DNA of 64,000 nucleotides, from positions 1 to 64,000 of the IMG/VR virus record IMGVR_UViG_3300044970_000730; one strand, 5' to 3'. Origin of the DNA: a virus. A model generated the notes under the pieces. The model saw only the letters and a program-made list of their open reading frames with translations. It searched no databases and had not been told where the DNA came from. Of the stretch, positions 1 to 9,950 are shown piece by piece; the stretch's first letter is position 1, and each line of letters opens with the position of its first letter. Position numbers and translations under genes: made by a program.

Positions 1-9
1 ATCTCCTTA

Positions 10-1077
10 TTAAGCCCAGTGAAAGGTGCCAACAATATCGTTTGCGGTTACGGCTGTAGCGTCAGCGGCTGCTGCGCCGGTAACGGTTGTGTAAGCAATA
101 CCTGTACCGAAACCAATACCGCCCGGCACAGACAGTGTGATAGTACCTCCGTTGGGAGGAATACCATAGGTTTGAACCACACCCGTACCAGCGGTAGGAG
201 TAGTGGCGCTGTTGTGGAACTTGACGTATCGAACTGCTGTCGCGTTGTTGGTCAACACAAACCCAAGAAGACGGCCCGCTGAAGCCTTGAGCACAGCAGC
301 GTTAGTGGAGCCAGCGGCCACGAAGTTTGTACCCGTACCAGCACCCGTGGCGTTACCTCGGTATTGGATACCCACATCGCCGATGGCGTTGACACCGGCA
401 GGGAGAGCAACCATCGTACCTTGGTTGGCAGTGACTGTACCCGAGACTGTTTGAGTTGTAGCACCTGTGGGGATCATTGCCACAATACCCGCAGCTTGCA
501 TAGCGCGTACGGTGACGTTGATCGTGCCCGATGTGAACGCCGTGGCAATAGCGCGTACTTGAGCGAACCCGGATGCATGTCCAACCCAAGCACCAGCAGC
601 GGTAGCAGTCGTCACAGAAGCGACGTTGACGCTACCACCTGCCGGAAGGACCGCTACCGTAAACCAATCCGTCCCGTTAATCGTGCCTTGGAACGTGACC
701 GTGGCAGTGAACGTACCACGCAAGTCCACAGCAAAACCTGTTGCTCCGTTAAGAGCAAGAGGTACGGCTCCGTTGAGGGCAGTGATAGGTCCGCTGGCCG
801 ACACACCCGCCTGATTGACTGGAATAACTGACTGATCCGAGGCGATGACCACCGGAGAAGAACCAGACGCTGTAGTCTGACCCAATGCTGGAGTCTTGGT
901 GTTGATTGTTGCAAGAGTGTTGTTACCCGTGACTTGGTTAGCAGCAGAAGCGTCTCCACCCCCACCCCCGCCGCCGCCTGCTGCGTAAGCCTCACCAGTT
1001 GCCGGATCGACCAGCAAGATGGGGACAGGGCGAGTCCCTCGTGCCGGCTCCGGGAAGATTTGATCGTAATTGGACAT
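10..1077 (-). CDS. Virion structural (fibre- or decoration-like) protein, copy 1
   Basis: 355 residues. The N-terminus is followed by an uninterrupted poly-Gly tract (about residues 34-41). The rest is rich in Thr, Val, Gly and Ala and reads as beta-strand-forming surface-protein sequence, with phrases such as NGTDWFTVAV and the C-terminal end IVGTFHWA. It is the leftmost gene of the leftward virion block, and a Shine-Dalgarno-like AAGGAGAT for another gene lies just beyond its stop at positions 1-8. A near-identical C-terminus recurs at 63817-64000. I infer a virion surface role from composition and position; no catalytic motif is visible. The exact structural role (fibre, decoration or baseplate) is uncertain. 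Confidence 0.75.
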   Translation of the reverse strand: MSNYDQIFPEPARGTRPVPILLVDPATGEAYAAGGGGGGGGDASAANQVTGNNTLATINTKTPALGQTTASGSSPVVIASDQSVIPVNQAGVSASGPITALNGAVPLALNGATGFAVDLRGTFTATVTFQGTINGTDWFTVAVLPAGGSVNVASVTTATAAGAWVGHASGFAQVRAIATAFTSGTINVTVRAMQAAGIVAMIPTGATTQTVSGTVTANQGTMVALPAGVNAIGDVGIQYRGNATGAGTGTNFVAAGSTNAAVLKASAGRLLGFVLTNNATAVRYVKFHNSATTPTAGTGVVQTYGIPPNGGTITLSVPGGIGFGTGIAYTTVTGAAAADATAVTANDIVGTFHWA

Positions 1078-1135
1078 CCTTGTTTCTCTCCTTTAGTTTA
1101 GGTGTTTACTTAAGCGAAGCGGGGAACAACATGTC

Positions 1136-2173
1136 TCAACCACCACCCATCATTTGACGAAGGGCAGCCATGTTGTAGTTCATGTTCTCAGGGCGATCGT
1201 AAGCTGGCATGGGCTCCATCGGTTGAGGAGCCGTCTCCGCATTCCGATTGAACCCGCGCCTGCGTTGATTGAACGAAGGAGCCATTCCGTTGTTAATCAT
1301 CGTTTGATTACGGAGGAACGAAAGAGGATCGGTCCCTACACTACCCGCTTGGTGAGGATCACGAAGAGGGGTGCCGTCTTTACCGGCTGGTGCTCCGCCG
1401 CCTTGGCTCGCTCTCCATTCCTCTTCTGAGAGCGGGATGTCCTCACCGGGGCGAACTTCCAGCGTGCCAAACTGTCCATTTGCGAATCTGTTACTGCGTT
1501 GCCAATTGTTACGATAGTCCTCATAGCTGCCTTGTTGTCCAAACTCTTCGTTATATCGGTCTCGGAAACCCTGTTCTCTTGCGGCGTCTTCTTCAGGAGA
1601 ACGCATCATCATATCGGTCATTAAACCGCCCCTCCACTCATCATAGCTGGGAGTTTGTCCACCGCCAAATCTCGGCTGTTGATTACCAAAGAAATCGTTA
1701 ACCATCCCACCGTAGAACTGGTTGTTCATACTGCCACGTTGGCCGGGGAATCCCATCCCTCCGCCAAACTGACCCATCTGCTGGAGATACTGCTGGAACA
1801 TCTGCGGCATAGGGGCGAACTGGCCTTGACCCAGCGGACTGCCGTACGAACCCGGTAGGTTGTAATCCATCCCACCCATGTCATTCCATTGGTTCGAGTT
1901 GTAACCACCCATACCATTCATCGTCGGGGGACGATAACGCCCAAGGTTATTTTGCTGGGACCAAGCGGGAGCCATACCCTGACCTTGGAACCCAAAGGGG
2001 TTGTTGTTGCGGGGCATGTTAGCTGCTCCCCGTGGGTTGCCGTTGTACCTCCCTTGGAACGGGACGTTCCCTTGTGCTCGCTGTTGGAGCTGTTGGTTTT
2101 GTACGCCCCCTTGGGGGAGGGGGGCCGGAGCCGCCCCTCCCGTGTTCGGTTTGCTGAAGTTACCGCCGATCAT
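1136..2173 (-). CDS. Low-complexity Gly/Asn/Gln/Met-rich virion-block protein
   Basis: 345 residues dominated by Gly, Asn, Gln, Met and Pro over roughly residues 1-190, with little predicted order. A more charged segment follows (about 190-280, containing SYDEWRGG and RSPEEDAAREQG). The composition is prion-like, meaning N/Q/G-rich disordered sequence. It sits between the giant ejection-type protein and the fibre-like protein, so I infer a minor virion or ejected protein. I recognise no family. The intact frame and clean spacing to both neighbours support a real gene. Confidence 0.75.
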   Translation of the reverse strand: MIGGNFSKPNTGGAAPAPLPQGGVQNQQLQQRAQGNVPFQGRYNGNPRGAANMPRNNNPFGFQGQGMAPAWSQQNNLGRYRPPTMNGMGGYNSNQWNDMGGMDYNLPGSYGSPLGQGQFAPMPQMFQQYLQQMGQFGGGMGFPGQRGSMNNQFYGGMVNDFFGNQQPRFGGGQTPSYDEWRGGLMTDMMMRSPEEDAAREQGFRDRYNEEFGQQGSYEDYRNNWQRSNRFANGQFGTLEVRPGEDIPLSEEEWRASQGGGAPAGKDGTPLRDPHQAGSVGTDPLSFLRNQTMINNGMAPSFNQRRRGFNRNAETAPQPMEPMPAYDRPENMNYNMAALRQMMGGG

Positions 2174-2200
2174 TCTAGTCTTACTCCTCGTGGTGTGTTG

Positions 2201-5200
2201 TTAGTCGAACTTGGCAATCTCTTCGTCCATCAATCGGCGAACTGTTTCAAGACGTTGGTTGAACAGAGTTTCCAGACGAACCTTCTCTTGGCGCACTCCC
2301 TCTCGGTTGACGCGGTTCTTGATGTCGTTGACTGCAAACTGCTGCGAGAGTGGACGTGGACGGAACGGAGCACCAGCAACGACTTGATCTATCTCGTCCT
2401 TTGCTAAGGTTGCGTCTTTCAAAGCACCCCGGATCATTGTCTCGGTATCCTTAGCGGACATCCCTTGACGTTGACCCACAGCCCTCAGTGCCGTTACTGA
2501 CCGCATCATTTCTTCGTAAGGCTTTTGCTGTGCTTCGATCAACCTCACCACCTCCTCTCGGAGACGATCTTCCCCAGCCCTTTCCTCAGATGGAAGAAGC
2601 ATGATTCGCTTCAGGTCATCCGAAGGATCACGCCGAGCATTGCGGTAGTTCAAAGCCTCGAACTTCACCGACTCCCCAAGGGAGACTTCTCGCACAGGTG
2701 CTCTCACCGCCATCAAGGTTTCAATCAAGTTCCACTCGAACTCATCACCTTGCTTGTCTTGACGGACATCAGAACGAAGGATGCCTTTGAACTGGGCAGG
2801 GAATCCACCAGCGTAAGCTACGTTCGTAGCGTCAGCAGCAAACACACCAGCCTTGTCCGCAACCAGTGAGTAGAACTCCGGAGCATCCTCCTCAAGCTGA
2901 CGACCAGTGCGCTTATCCGTGAACAGACGAAGCATCATCTGGCCTAGAGGAGCACCACCCGCGAACTGACCTTGAAGGTTAGTCATGGCCCCGTTGAAAT
3001 CCCGCTCTGCCTCGTCCATGTTACCGCTCGATACATTGGCGATAGCAGAGATGATGGCTCGCATCGGAGCGTGGAGTGTGTCTCCGGGGTTGACTCGTCC
3101 AGCGTCGGTATACACAACCCGATCCCCGTTGACACCCAAGATGACAGGTTGCATACCACGTTCGTTGAACGGGAGGTTGTCTGCAATGGTCTCGTCTTCT
3201 TCCTCGGGAGAGATACCCAAGATACCGAGCACGGTAGCCGGGAGTCCGTAGGACAACCCGAGAGCTGTCACGTTACCCAAGAGCTTCTTCAACCCAGCAA
3301 TAGCCAGACGGGGGTTACCAGTCTTCAATCCGTTCTTGGTTTGAACAATACCAAGGTTGATAGATCTTGCACCGTTAGAAGCAATCTGCTCCATGTAGTT
3401 AGCGGTGTAAGACATCTGAGTGACTTCCATCCCTCGCACGATGTTACGTGTGCGTGTGTACGTGGGGTTGAGTCGGTTGGTTTGTTCTGCTGCCATGTCA
3501 CGGAGTTGCTGCTCGCTCAGGTCTGGGTAGATCGCCCTCAACTCTTCCTTGGCTGAGAAGTAGTTCCAAGCCTTCGGTACAAGCTCAAGGAAATTCACCA
3601 CCTCTCGGAGAGAGTTCACCGGGTCGGTAATACCTTTCCGAACAGCGTCTCTCACTGTGCCTTGGACAACCTGCCCTCGTTCAAAGGCGCGGGCTGCACG
3701 GGTACGGTTACGCACCTCTTCATCAGTCTGCAATTGTACCGGATCGATAACACCTTGATCCAACAGCTCGATGAAATCCTCGTTGATGTTCTTGCTTCGG
3801 TACGCTGTAAACACACTTGCTTGGATGGCTTTCATAGCCCTCGGCAGCGTGGTGATGTTTGTGTTACCGTTGGCAAGCGGCATGTAAAGGAGGTTGGTGG
3901 AGTTCAACAAGACACTGTTGAAGCCATTCATCGCGATCTGAGTGAGCTTATTGAAACCAAGCACAGGCTGTGCCTTCCTCAAAGCCCCGGCAACAGCATT
4001 ACCCACCATACCCGTGATGTCGTTACCAGCACCACCCGGAGCAAGCGTGGTTGTCTGAGCTACCACAGCATCGTGAACCTCGGGGATCGTATACATCCCA
4101 GCCAACTTACCGTACACGGTGGGGTTGTTGGGGATACGGTTGAGACGCTTAGTCTGTGGGTCTTCCCTTTCCGAGAACAGATTGGGTGCGTTGTCAAACA
4201 GGTAGTTGGACGACTTCAGGTTAGCGTATGCTGCTGCTGTCCTTTCAGCCGTGAGGTTAAACGAAAGGATGGGGTTGATGATCTCACCCCAAGCAAGACG
4301 CAAGTCAGCAGGGACTCGATCACGACGTCTCAAAGTCCGATCATCCGAACGCATAGCCCGAGCAAATTGCACAAGAGCATCGTTCTTGGTACTGTCATCG
4401 AACACACCGATCAGCTTCTGGACTGTACGATCCACTTCCTTGGCGTACTCACTCTCGGGAATCTTCTTGGCAAAGGCATCAAGCTCATCGAACATCTCTT
4501 TGATAGTCTTGCTACCGGGATTACCAAGGAAGTCCGAATACCGTTGACGAACCTCTCGGCCGAACACAGTGTCACTTGCCTCGAACTGAACCCGAGGATC
4601 ACTCAACACTTTGGCCTCTTGACGGGCATTCTCCACCCAAGAGTTCAAGCCAGCCAGCGTACCACCGATACGATTCACCAACGGCTGAATACGAGCTACT
4701 GCAACTGGATCACCACGCTTGTAGGCGTTGTACGTTTCCGTAGCATCACCCTCAACGATGTCAACCATGTACGCGCGAGTGAGGTAAGACCCCATGCGCT
4801 CCTTGATTGTCTTGAGGAGATCAAGCACACTCTCCGGCATCGTCCTTCCAGCGTAAGCCTCGACAAGATGCCTACCCACTTCCGTGGACAAACGATCCAT
4901 CTCAGCTCGTGCTTTATCGAGAGTCTTTATCAGCTCACCGTTCTTGATCTTCTTCGCGATCTCACTTTGTTTGGTGGCGTCCCTTTCTGCGAGGTATTGC
5001 GTAGCAAGCAAGGACTTACCAGTACCCGATTGCAACTCAACAGAACCGAGTTGCTTGTCCATCGCACGACCAATCGCTTGCATTTGTGCGTGAGCACGTT
5101 GGATAGCGCCTTGAGCCTTGGAGAAGGCTTCAGTGGTCTCCTTCGTACCCAGCTTGTTGGCCGAGAACAGCACGTCAATCTTTCGACTAGCGTTCCCAAT

Positions 5201-8200
5201 GAAACGACCCACTGCGTTGGTAAAGAAGCGTTCTTGCACAGAGTCACGAAACCGTTGAATCCTTCGTCCAATGTCTGTGGTAGGTTCGACTTGCGTACCT
5301 TTACCGAGGAACTGAGTGCGAGCATCGGCTACACGAGTGGAGCGAGTGGGTGTGGTAGCCCTACGAGCTTCCCCATCACCACGCACCTCCGGTGCCTTTC
5401 CTTCCCGCTTGTTAATCGCATCAGTAAGTGCATACGAAGCATCGAGCACTTCATCGAGAAGGCTCTTCTGGCTACGGGGGATACGGAGCAAAGCACGAAT
5501 AGTAGAACGTACTCTGTCCCACAGGTTCTCTTTCTTGAGGGCACTCTGGACAAGGGGGTTGGTCATCGCGTTAGCGTGGAACTCATCGACGTTCGTCGTA
5601 GCGTACTCCACCGCACTCTTCTCGTCCGGAGTCAGACCATCCTTGGGGATAGACTGCCTGAGCTTAATACGAACTGCGTTAAGGTCTTTGACTGCTTGAA
5701 TAACACCCGCATCAGTTTCACGACCCTCTTTCACAGCTCGGATAGCAGCAGCACCCTTGGCGTGGACAATCTCGTGGAGAGTAGTCTCGACCGTAGCCGT
5801 ACCATCCCGACGAGCGTAACCATCACCCACGATGGTGACTTCATCCCGGCCCGTAGCCGGGTCAACCTCGTGAAGACCCTTTGTCTGTAGTTCCTTGGGG
5901 TCATTCTTCAAGGCTTGCTGGAAAGGAGTACGAGGTTCCGTCTCCGGCTGGAGAAGGGTGAACCCGACGTTCTTCATGTCCTCGGTGGCAAGCGAATCAA
6001 TCAAGCGGTCGTACCGCTCAATCTTGGGATCAGCGCCCATACGCACAGCAGCCTTCACTCCAGCCAAGGCATCCCAAGCCGTAGTAGCACGAGAGAGTGC
6101 TTGACGAAGAGGAGTGGCTTTACGCTGTTGCGGAGGAACTTGTACGTTCATGATACGAGCGAACGCCGCTTGCTGGTCAGACGGAAGGTTGACCGAGCGG
6201 TTGGCCTTTACGTCGTTGAAGAAGTTCTCCAACTCTTGACGCTGAGTATCGTTAACCGGAACACCAACCTCCGCCGTCTGTTCACCCGTAACTCGTCCCG
6301 TCTCAAGGTCAATGACATCTTCTCGGACGATGGGAGCAGTGGCCTCACGCGGTTTGATTTCTACAATCTTGTTCCCCGCGTGCATTCCACGGTACGCTTC
6401 AAGACCGCCTACATCGTCGGCTGGTTTCCACAACTCAAGCGGGTAACTACCGACCTTGGGTGTGGTGGAGATAGGAATGTCACGGCCTGTGGGAGAAGAC
6501 CCCCAACGACCTTCTTTTTCATTCCAAGTAAGGAGAGTTGCAGTATCCCCTTGGATCACCACACGAGCACCTTTCTCCCCGAGGCCACTCAAACCGGCTG
6601 CGGAAAGCGCACTGGTCGGAACGTCAGCATAAACTGTCTTGGATGAGCGGGGTTTGATACCCGAGTCTCCTTCGTGTCCCACGTCCTTTCGTGCGGCCTT
6701 GTCTCGAATAGTAGTACCATCTTCTTGGACAGAGTACCTCGAACCCTTTTCAGTGACAAACTCCATAGTAGGCTGGGCAGGGGGCCTAGCAGCCTCCACG
6801 CGCGAGGCGCGGGTAGTGGGCAAGGGGGTAGGTGCGGGTGTAGTGAGAATGGGCTCTACGGAGCCGGGAAGAGCCGTACGAGCCAACTGGTCCACTGACG
6901 CTCGCTGAGCAAAAGAAGCTTGCTCGGTGGCAATGGTATTCAACTCTTTGCTAATAGTCTTGACCCGAGACTTCTCCTTGCGGGTCAGAGGAGCACCCTT
7001 CTGGAATAGAGCATCTCGCTCTTGGGTCAGTTCTTGCACACGGGCTTGTTGTACCGGGTTCTCGGTAAGAGGTGTTGCCTCTCCGCGAGGAGTATCCAGT
7101 CCAAGAGCAGCTGAAGGCTCTTGACCCGGTAGCACTGACACAGGTCCACGGGGCAGGCCGATATTCTCTTCAGCAGGCGTAAGTAGAGTAGAAGCCTCGG
7201 CGCGAGGTGTCTCTAGATCAACACCCTCGGCACGAGGAAGGAACGGAGAAGAAGGGCCAATAGGTTCTTGACGAACAGGTCCAAGAGGGCTTTCGGTCAC
7301 AGTACCTTTCCGAGCACTTTCTTCAGCCTGAGCCACAACAGCTGCACCTTCCGCAACCTTACCAGTTTCATCCGCAGCAGCGATTTGTGCTAGGCGTTGT
7401 TGTTCCACGCGCTGTGCGCGGGTGAGGTTGGTTCGTTCAATAACAGTGGTAGGGACGGACACCGCACCGCCACCGATACCGCCAGTGGCAGCAGCAATAC
7501 CGACGTTGTACGCAGCCTCTTCAAGAGTCTTCGGTGCAAGCTCAGGTGCAAGACCAAGCTGGACGCCTTGGCCCACTGCTTCGGTCACACCTTCAGTGCC
7601 GGCCTCAGTAGCGGTACGACGTGCAATCGTACCAGCCACCTGACGAATACCAGTCCCCGCTAGATTACCACCGGCAGGAACAAAGGCTTCGATACCATAC
7701 TCCACGCCAGCCATAGAGGCTGCATAACGCTGGGCCTCGCTGTCAGGTGCTTCGGGGTACTGACCCTTGAACTCCGCGTAAGCATCAGCGTAGGCTTGAG
7801 CAGCGGGAAGAACAGCCAAACCCCTCTGGGTAGCAAGAGCAGCAAGAGGGTTTCTGCTGACAGCACCGACAGCCAAAGCACCCGCCATAGGCGCGATGCT
7901 TGTAGCAGACCCACCAAGAGCGCCAGCAATGTCTGCTGCTACTCCAGACCCGCCTTCAGCGACGTACTGTTGTCGAAGGCGTTGGGCTTCCTCCGCATTG
8001 CGCAGACGGATAGCCAATGTCTCTTGGAGGTTCTCAGCAGAACGAGCACGAAGGGCTGCATCCGTCTCAGGAGTGGTCAGACGCCCCGCGATGTTTCCAA
8101 CGATGTTTTGTGCAGTCTCTACAACAGAGCCACCTCCGGGCACAGCACGAGCAAGCAGCGACGGCTCGATGTCAAACCAGCTACGATCACGACCTTCTTC

Positions 8201-8479
8201 AAGGGCGTTGGCAACACCAGCTTGTCCAGCAGCAGCGATACCGCTAGGGGCGGCTTCGATTGCACTGCCAAGGCTCTGACCAGCAATGTCAGTCAAACCA
8301 GTAGGTTCAAACGCAGGACCAACATTAGCCGGATCAGCGTACTGAAAACGGTACTCTCGGCGCTTACGTTCCTCTTCCGGAAGAAGGTCCAAGTACAGGT
8401 CGTCGTAGCGACCACCAGACCCCTGCGGTCGATTGGTGTTAAGCCCCTCTAGAAGATCACTGTACTTGTTCGTTGCCAT
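2201..8479 (-). CDS. Giant internal virion / DNA-ejection protein with HExxH metallopeptidase-like motif
   Basis: 2092 residues, the largest gene in the window. The N-terminal 350 residues hold several Ala/Gly-rich hydrophobic stretches (for example SIAPMAGALAVGAV). Residues 400-700 are Pro/Glu/Arg-rich and probably linker-like. A zinc-peptidase-like motif HEIVH falls at residues 902-906, with a candidate third ligand Glu966 in VDEFHAN. The C-terminal half is alpha-helical and charged and resembles the large polyvalent protein-associated (LPD38-type) domains of short-tailed phage ejection proteins. Known family members are packaged in the capsid and delivered into the host with the DNA. Peptidase activity is inferred from the motif only. 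I see no transglycosylase motif. Confidence 0.8.
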   Translation of the reverse strand: MATNKYSDLLEGLNTNRPQGSGGRYDDLYLDLLPEEERKRREYRFQYADPANVGPAFEPTGLTDIAGQSLGSAIEAAPSGIAAAGQAGVANALEEGRDRSWFDIEPSLLARAVPGGGSVVETAQNIVGNIAGRLTTPETDAALRARSAENLQETLAIRLRNAEEAQRLRQQYVAEGGSGVAADIAGALGGSATSIAPMAGALAVGAVSRNPLAALATQRGLAVLPAAQAYADAYAEFKGQYPEAPDSEAQRYAASMAGVEYGIEAFVPAGGNLAGTGIRQVAGTIARRTATEAGTEGVTEAVGQGVQLGLAPELAPKTLEEAAYNVGIAAATGGIGGGAVSVPTTVIERTNLTRAQRVEQQRLAQIAAADETGKVAEGAAVVAQAEESARKGTVTESPLGPVRQEPIGPSSPFLPRAEGVDLETPRAEASTLLTPAEENIGLPRGPVSVLPGQEPSAALGLDTPRGEATPLTENPVQQARVQELTQERDALFQKGAPLTRKEKSRVKTISKELNTIATEQASFAQRASVDQLARTALPGSVEPILTTPAPTPLPTTRASRVEAARPPAQPTMEFVTEKGSRYSVQEDGTTIRDKAARKDVGHEGDSGIKPRSSKTVYADVPTSALSAAGLSGLGEKGARVVIQGDTATLLTWNEKEGRWGSSPTGRDIPISTTPKVGSYPLELWKPADDVGGLEAYRGMHAGNKIVEIKPREATAPIVREDVIDLETGRVTGEQTAEVGVPVNDTQRQELENFFNDVKANRSVNLPSDQQAAFARIMNVQVPPQQRKATPLRQALSRATTAWDALAGVKAAVRMGADPKIERYDRLIDSLATEDMKNVGFTLLQPETEPRTPFQQALKNDPKELQTKGLHEVDPATGRDEVTIVGDGYARRDGTATVETTLHEIVHAKGAAAIRAVKEGRETDAGVIQAVKDLNAVRIKLRQSIPKDGLTPDEKSAVEYATTNVDEFHANAMTNPLVQSALKKENLWDRVRSTIRALLRIPRSQKSLLDEVLDASYALTDAINKREGKAPEVRGDGEARRATTPTRSTRVADARTQFLGKGTQVEPTTDIGRRIQRFRDSVQERFFTNAVGRFIGNASRKIDVLFSANKLGTKETTEAFSKAQGAIQRAHAQMQAIGRAMDKQLGSVELQSGTGKSLLATQYLAERDATKQSEIAKKIKNGELIKTLDKARAEMDRLSTEVGRHLVEAYAGRTMPESVLDLLKTIKERMGSYLTRAYMVDIVEGDATETYNAYKRGDPVAVARIQPLVNRIGGTLAGLNSWVENARQEAKVLSDPRVQFEASDTVFGREVRQRYSDFLGNPGSKTIKEMFDELDAFAKKIPESEYAKEVDRTVQKLIGVFDDSTKNDALVQFARAMRSDDRTLRRRDRVPADLRLAWGEIINPILSFNLTAERTAAAYANLKSSNYLFDNAPNLFSEREDPQTKRLNRIPNNPTVYGKLAGMYTIPEVHDAVVAQTTTLAPGGAGNDITGMVGNAVAGALRKAQPVLGFNKLTQIAMNGFNSVLLNSTNLLYMPLANGNTNITTLPRAMKAIQASVFTAYRSKNINEDFIELLDQGVIDPVQLQTDEEVRNRTRAARAFERGQVVQGTVRDAVRKGITDPVNSLREVVNFLELVPKAWNYFSAKEELRAIYPDLSEQQLRDMAAEQTNRLNPTYTRTRNIVRGMEVTQMSYTANYMEQIASNGARSINLGIVQTKNGLKTGNPRLAIAGLKKLLGNVTALGLSYGLPATVLGILGISPEEEDETIADNLPFNERGMQPVILGVNGDRVVYTDAGRVNPGDTLHAPMRAIISAIANVSSGNMDEAERDFNGAMTNLQGQFAGGAPLGQMMLRLFTDKRTGRQLEEDAPEFYSLVADKAGVFAADATNVAYAGGFPAQFKGILRSDVRQDKQGDEFEWNLIETLMAVRAPVREVSLGESVKFEALNYRNARRDPSDDLKRIMLLPSEERAGEDRLREEVVRLIEAQQKPYEEMMRSVTALRAVGQRQGMSAKDTETMIRGALKDATLAKDEIDQVVAGAPFRPRPLSQQFAVNDIKNRVNREGVRQEKVRLETLFNQRLETVRRLMDEEIAKFD

Positions 8480-9094
8480 TTATCGGATCATCTCCATATC
8501 GGTAGGTGTGTCCAGTCGCCCTCGAAGTGCTCGCAGGCGAGCGAGTTTCTGGTCAAGCGGGAGGCCAGAGCCGTAGATAGCCGCTGCTGCTGCCTTGGCC
8601 TCGCTGTCACCGGCCTCAGAGATCAGGCTGTACTCTTGCATCAGAGCGGTATCCACACGGTTAGCAGATACACCACCAGCAGCAGAACCCATCTTACTTG
8701 CCTTTGTGCTGGCCTCGATTTCCTTCTGTCGGAGGCCAAGGCCTTGTTGCTGGATACCAAGCATACCTTGGTTGTAAGCTGCCGTCTGTTCCATCTGCTG
8801 CTCACGGAGAGCACGATCAGCCGCAGACTCTTGAGCACGGAAGGACTGCTCTTGCATAGCAAGACCCTTGCGCATTTTGAAGTCTTCTTGGCGAGCCTGA
8901 GCATCCAGCGCAGCGCGCTTGTTGAACATCTTTTCTTCGTATTCTCGCCGGCTCCGCTCTTGCGAGTCTGCTGCCTTTCGTGCAATCTGGTCACGTTTAT
9001 CTTGGTACTTCCGCTGCTCCCGCTCTTCGAGCGAGTTGATCGTAGCAGCGAACGCTTGCTGGCTAAGGCCAGCCCACGCATCACCCCATCCCAT
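8480..9094 (-). CDS. Helical (coiled-coil) virion protein, ejection-complex candidate
   Basis: 204 residues, long-helical and rich in Gln, Glu, Arg and Ala (for example EEREQRKYQDKRDQIARK and RAQESAADRALREQQ), typical of internal core proteins. I chose the ATG at 9092-9094, read as MGWGDAW, because it overlaps the end of the upstream gene by 14 bases and has GGGAGG upstream. The longer open frame to 9175 would run deep into that gene. Its stop abuts the start of the 2092-residue ejection protein, so the two are probably translationally coupled partners. Confidence 0.75.
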   Translation of the reverse strand: MGWGDAWAGLSQQAFAATINSLEEREQRKYQDKRDQIARKAADSQERSRREYEEKMFNKRAALDAQARQEDFKMRKGLAMQEQSFRAQESAADRALREQQMEQTAAYNQGMLGIQQQGLGLRQKEIEASTKASKMGSAAGGVSANRVDTALMQEYSLISEAGDSEAKAAAAAIYGSGLPLDQKLARLRALRGRLDTPTDMEMIR

Positions 9095-9563
9095 CAGGCA
9101 TACCTCCCATCGTAGGGGCTGGTCCGCCTTGGGGCGGTCCCGGCTGTTGTTCCATAGCAGCGCCTTCCTCCCCACGCTTCTGGAGAAGAACGGCTACGTT
9201 ATCAATAACCCCTTCGATGAACCCATCAGGAAGAGCGATACCGTTTGCCTCGGCTACTTTCTCAATGTCGTCCTCAGCCTCATCAATAGCCCCATCTTCC
9301 ATCAACCAAACCTCGGGGATCATGGGCGTATCGGTGTTCATGGATTCGGTCAAGGCCATCTCCATGATCTGAGCAATAACCATCGCCAGTGCCTTCTCGG
9401 GTTCTGGGCTGGAAAGGGCAGTCACTACCGACTGCTCCCCTTCTTCAGACAAGAAGGCATTGGTAAGCATAGATGCAGCAATCTTCCTGTCAGCCTTCAT
9501 CTCAGACGGCATAGAGTCTTCTTTACCCATCTTGGTGTTGTTCTGTGGAGCTTTGCTCAACAT
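9081..9563 (-). CDS. Acidic virion-block protein of unknown function
   Basis: 160 residues, acidic in the middle (MEDGAIDEAEDDIEKVAEANG) with a Pro/Gly/Gln-rich tail (EQQPGPPQGGPAPTMGG). It lies between two low-complexity or helical structural genes and overlaps the next one by 14 bases, so it belongs to the same leftward transcript. I recognise no domain. Small acidic helical proteins at this position in podoviruses are often minor virion components; that role is inferred from context. Confidence 0.7.
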   Translation of the reverse strand: MLSKAPQNNTKMGKEDSMPSEMKADRKIAASMLTNAFLSEEGEQSVVTALSSPEPEKALAMVIAQIMEMALTESMNTDTPMIPEVWLMEDGAIDEAEDDIEKVAEANGIALPDGFIEGVIDNVAVLLQKRGEEGAAMEQQPGPPQGGPAPTMGGMPDGMG

Positions 9564-9566
9564 GGC

Positions 9567-9944
9567 TTAACCTCCCCTCGGTTGATTTGAAGGGGGCTGT
9601 GGACCAAGCCCTGACACGCGCTGGTACACCTCGTCATTGGGTACTGGGTTGTCCGGTAGTTCAGGGACATCTATCGTGTTCTGGAACTGATAACCCTGTG
9701 GCGCCAATCCCTGTTGTCGCGCTAACCCCCGGAAGGCGTTGGCCCTCCGTTCTCGTTCCCGCTGGACAGACCGTTCCATAAGAGCGTTCTCATATTCAGC
9801 AGTCCGACGAGCCTCAAACCCAGAAAGAGGCACAGCCTCTTTACTAATCATTGCCTCGAATTGGCTTTGCTCCTTTGCACCCTTGGAGGCTCTTCGCGCT
9901 GAGTAAGCACTGACAGCAGCTCCAATAATCGCAGTCCAGACCAT
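9567..9944 (-). CDS. Small Arg/Ala-rich virion-block protein, gp14-like position
   Basis: 125 residues. It begins with a short hydrophobic, Ala-rich helix (about residues 1-18, IGAAVSAYSARRASKG) and continues as a charged helix with RSVQRERERRAN. The end is Pro-rich. The hydrophobic N-terminus and position upstream of the large ejection proteins recall small internal-core proteins such as T7 gp14, but there is no clear sequence match. It is separated from its upstream neighbour by a 6-base gap. Confidence 0.65.
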   Translation of the reverse strand: MVWTAIIGAAVSAYSARRASKGAKEQSQFEAMISKEAVPLSGFEARRTAEYENALMERSVQRERERRANAFRGLARQQGLAPQGYQFQNTIDVPELPDNPVPNDEVYQRVSGLGPQPPSNQPRGG

Positions 9945-9950
9945 AGCGTA

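Noticed and set aside
3662-5890. 742-codon open frame on the plus strand opposite the giant virion gene
   Set aside because: It is antisense to a gene with strong protein-like sequence and has Cys/His/Ser-rich, non-protein-like composition. The openness comes from the codon bias of the true gene.
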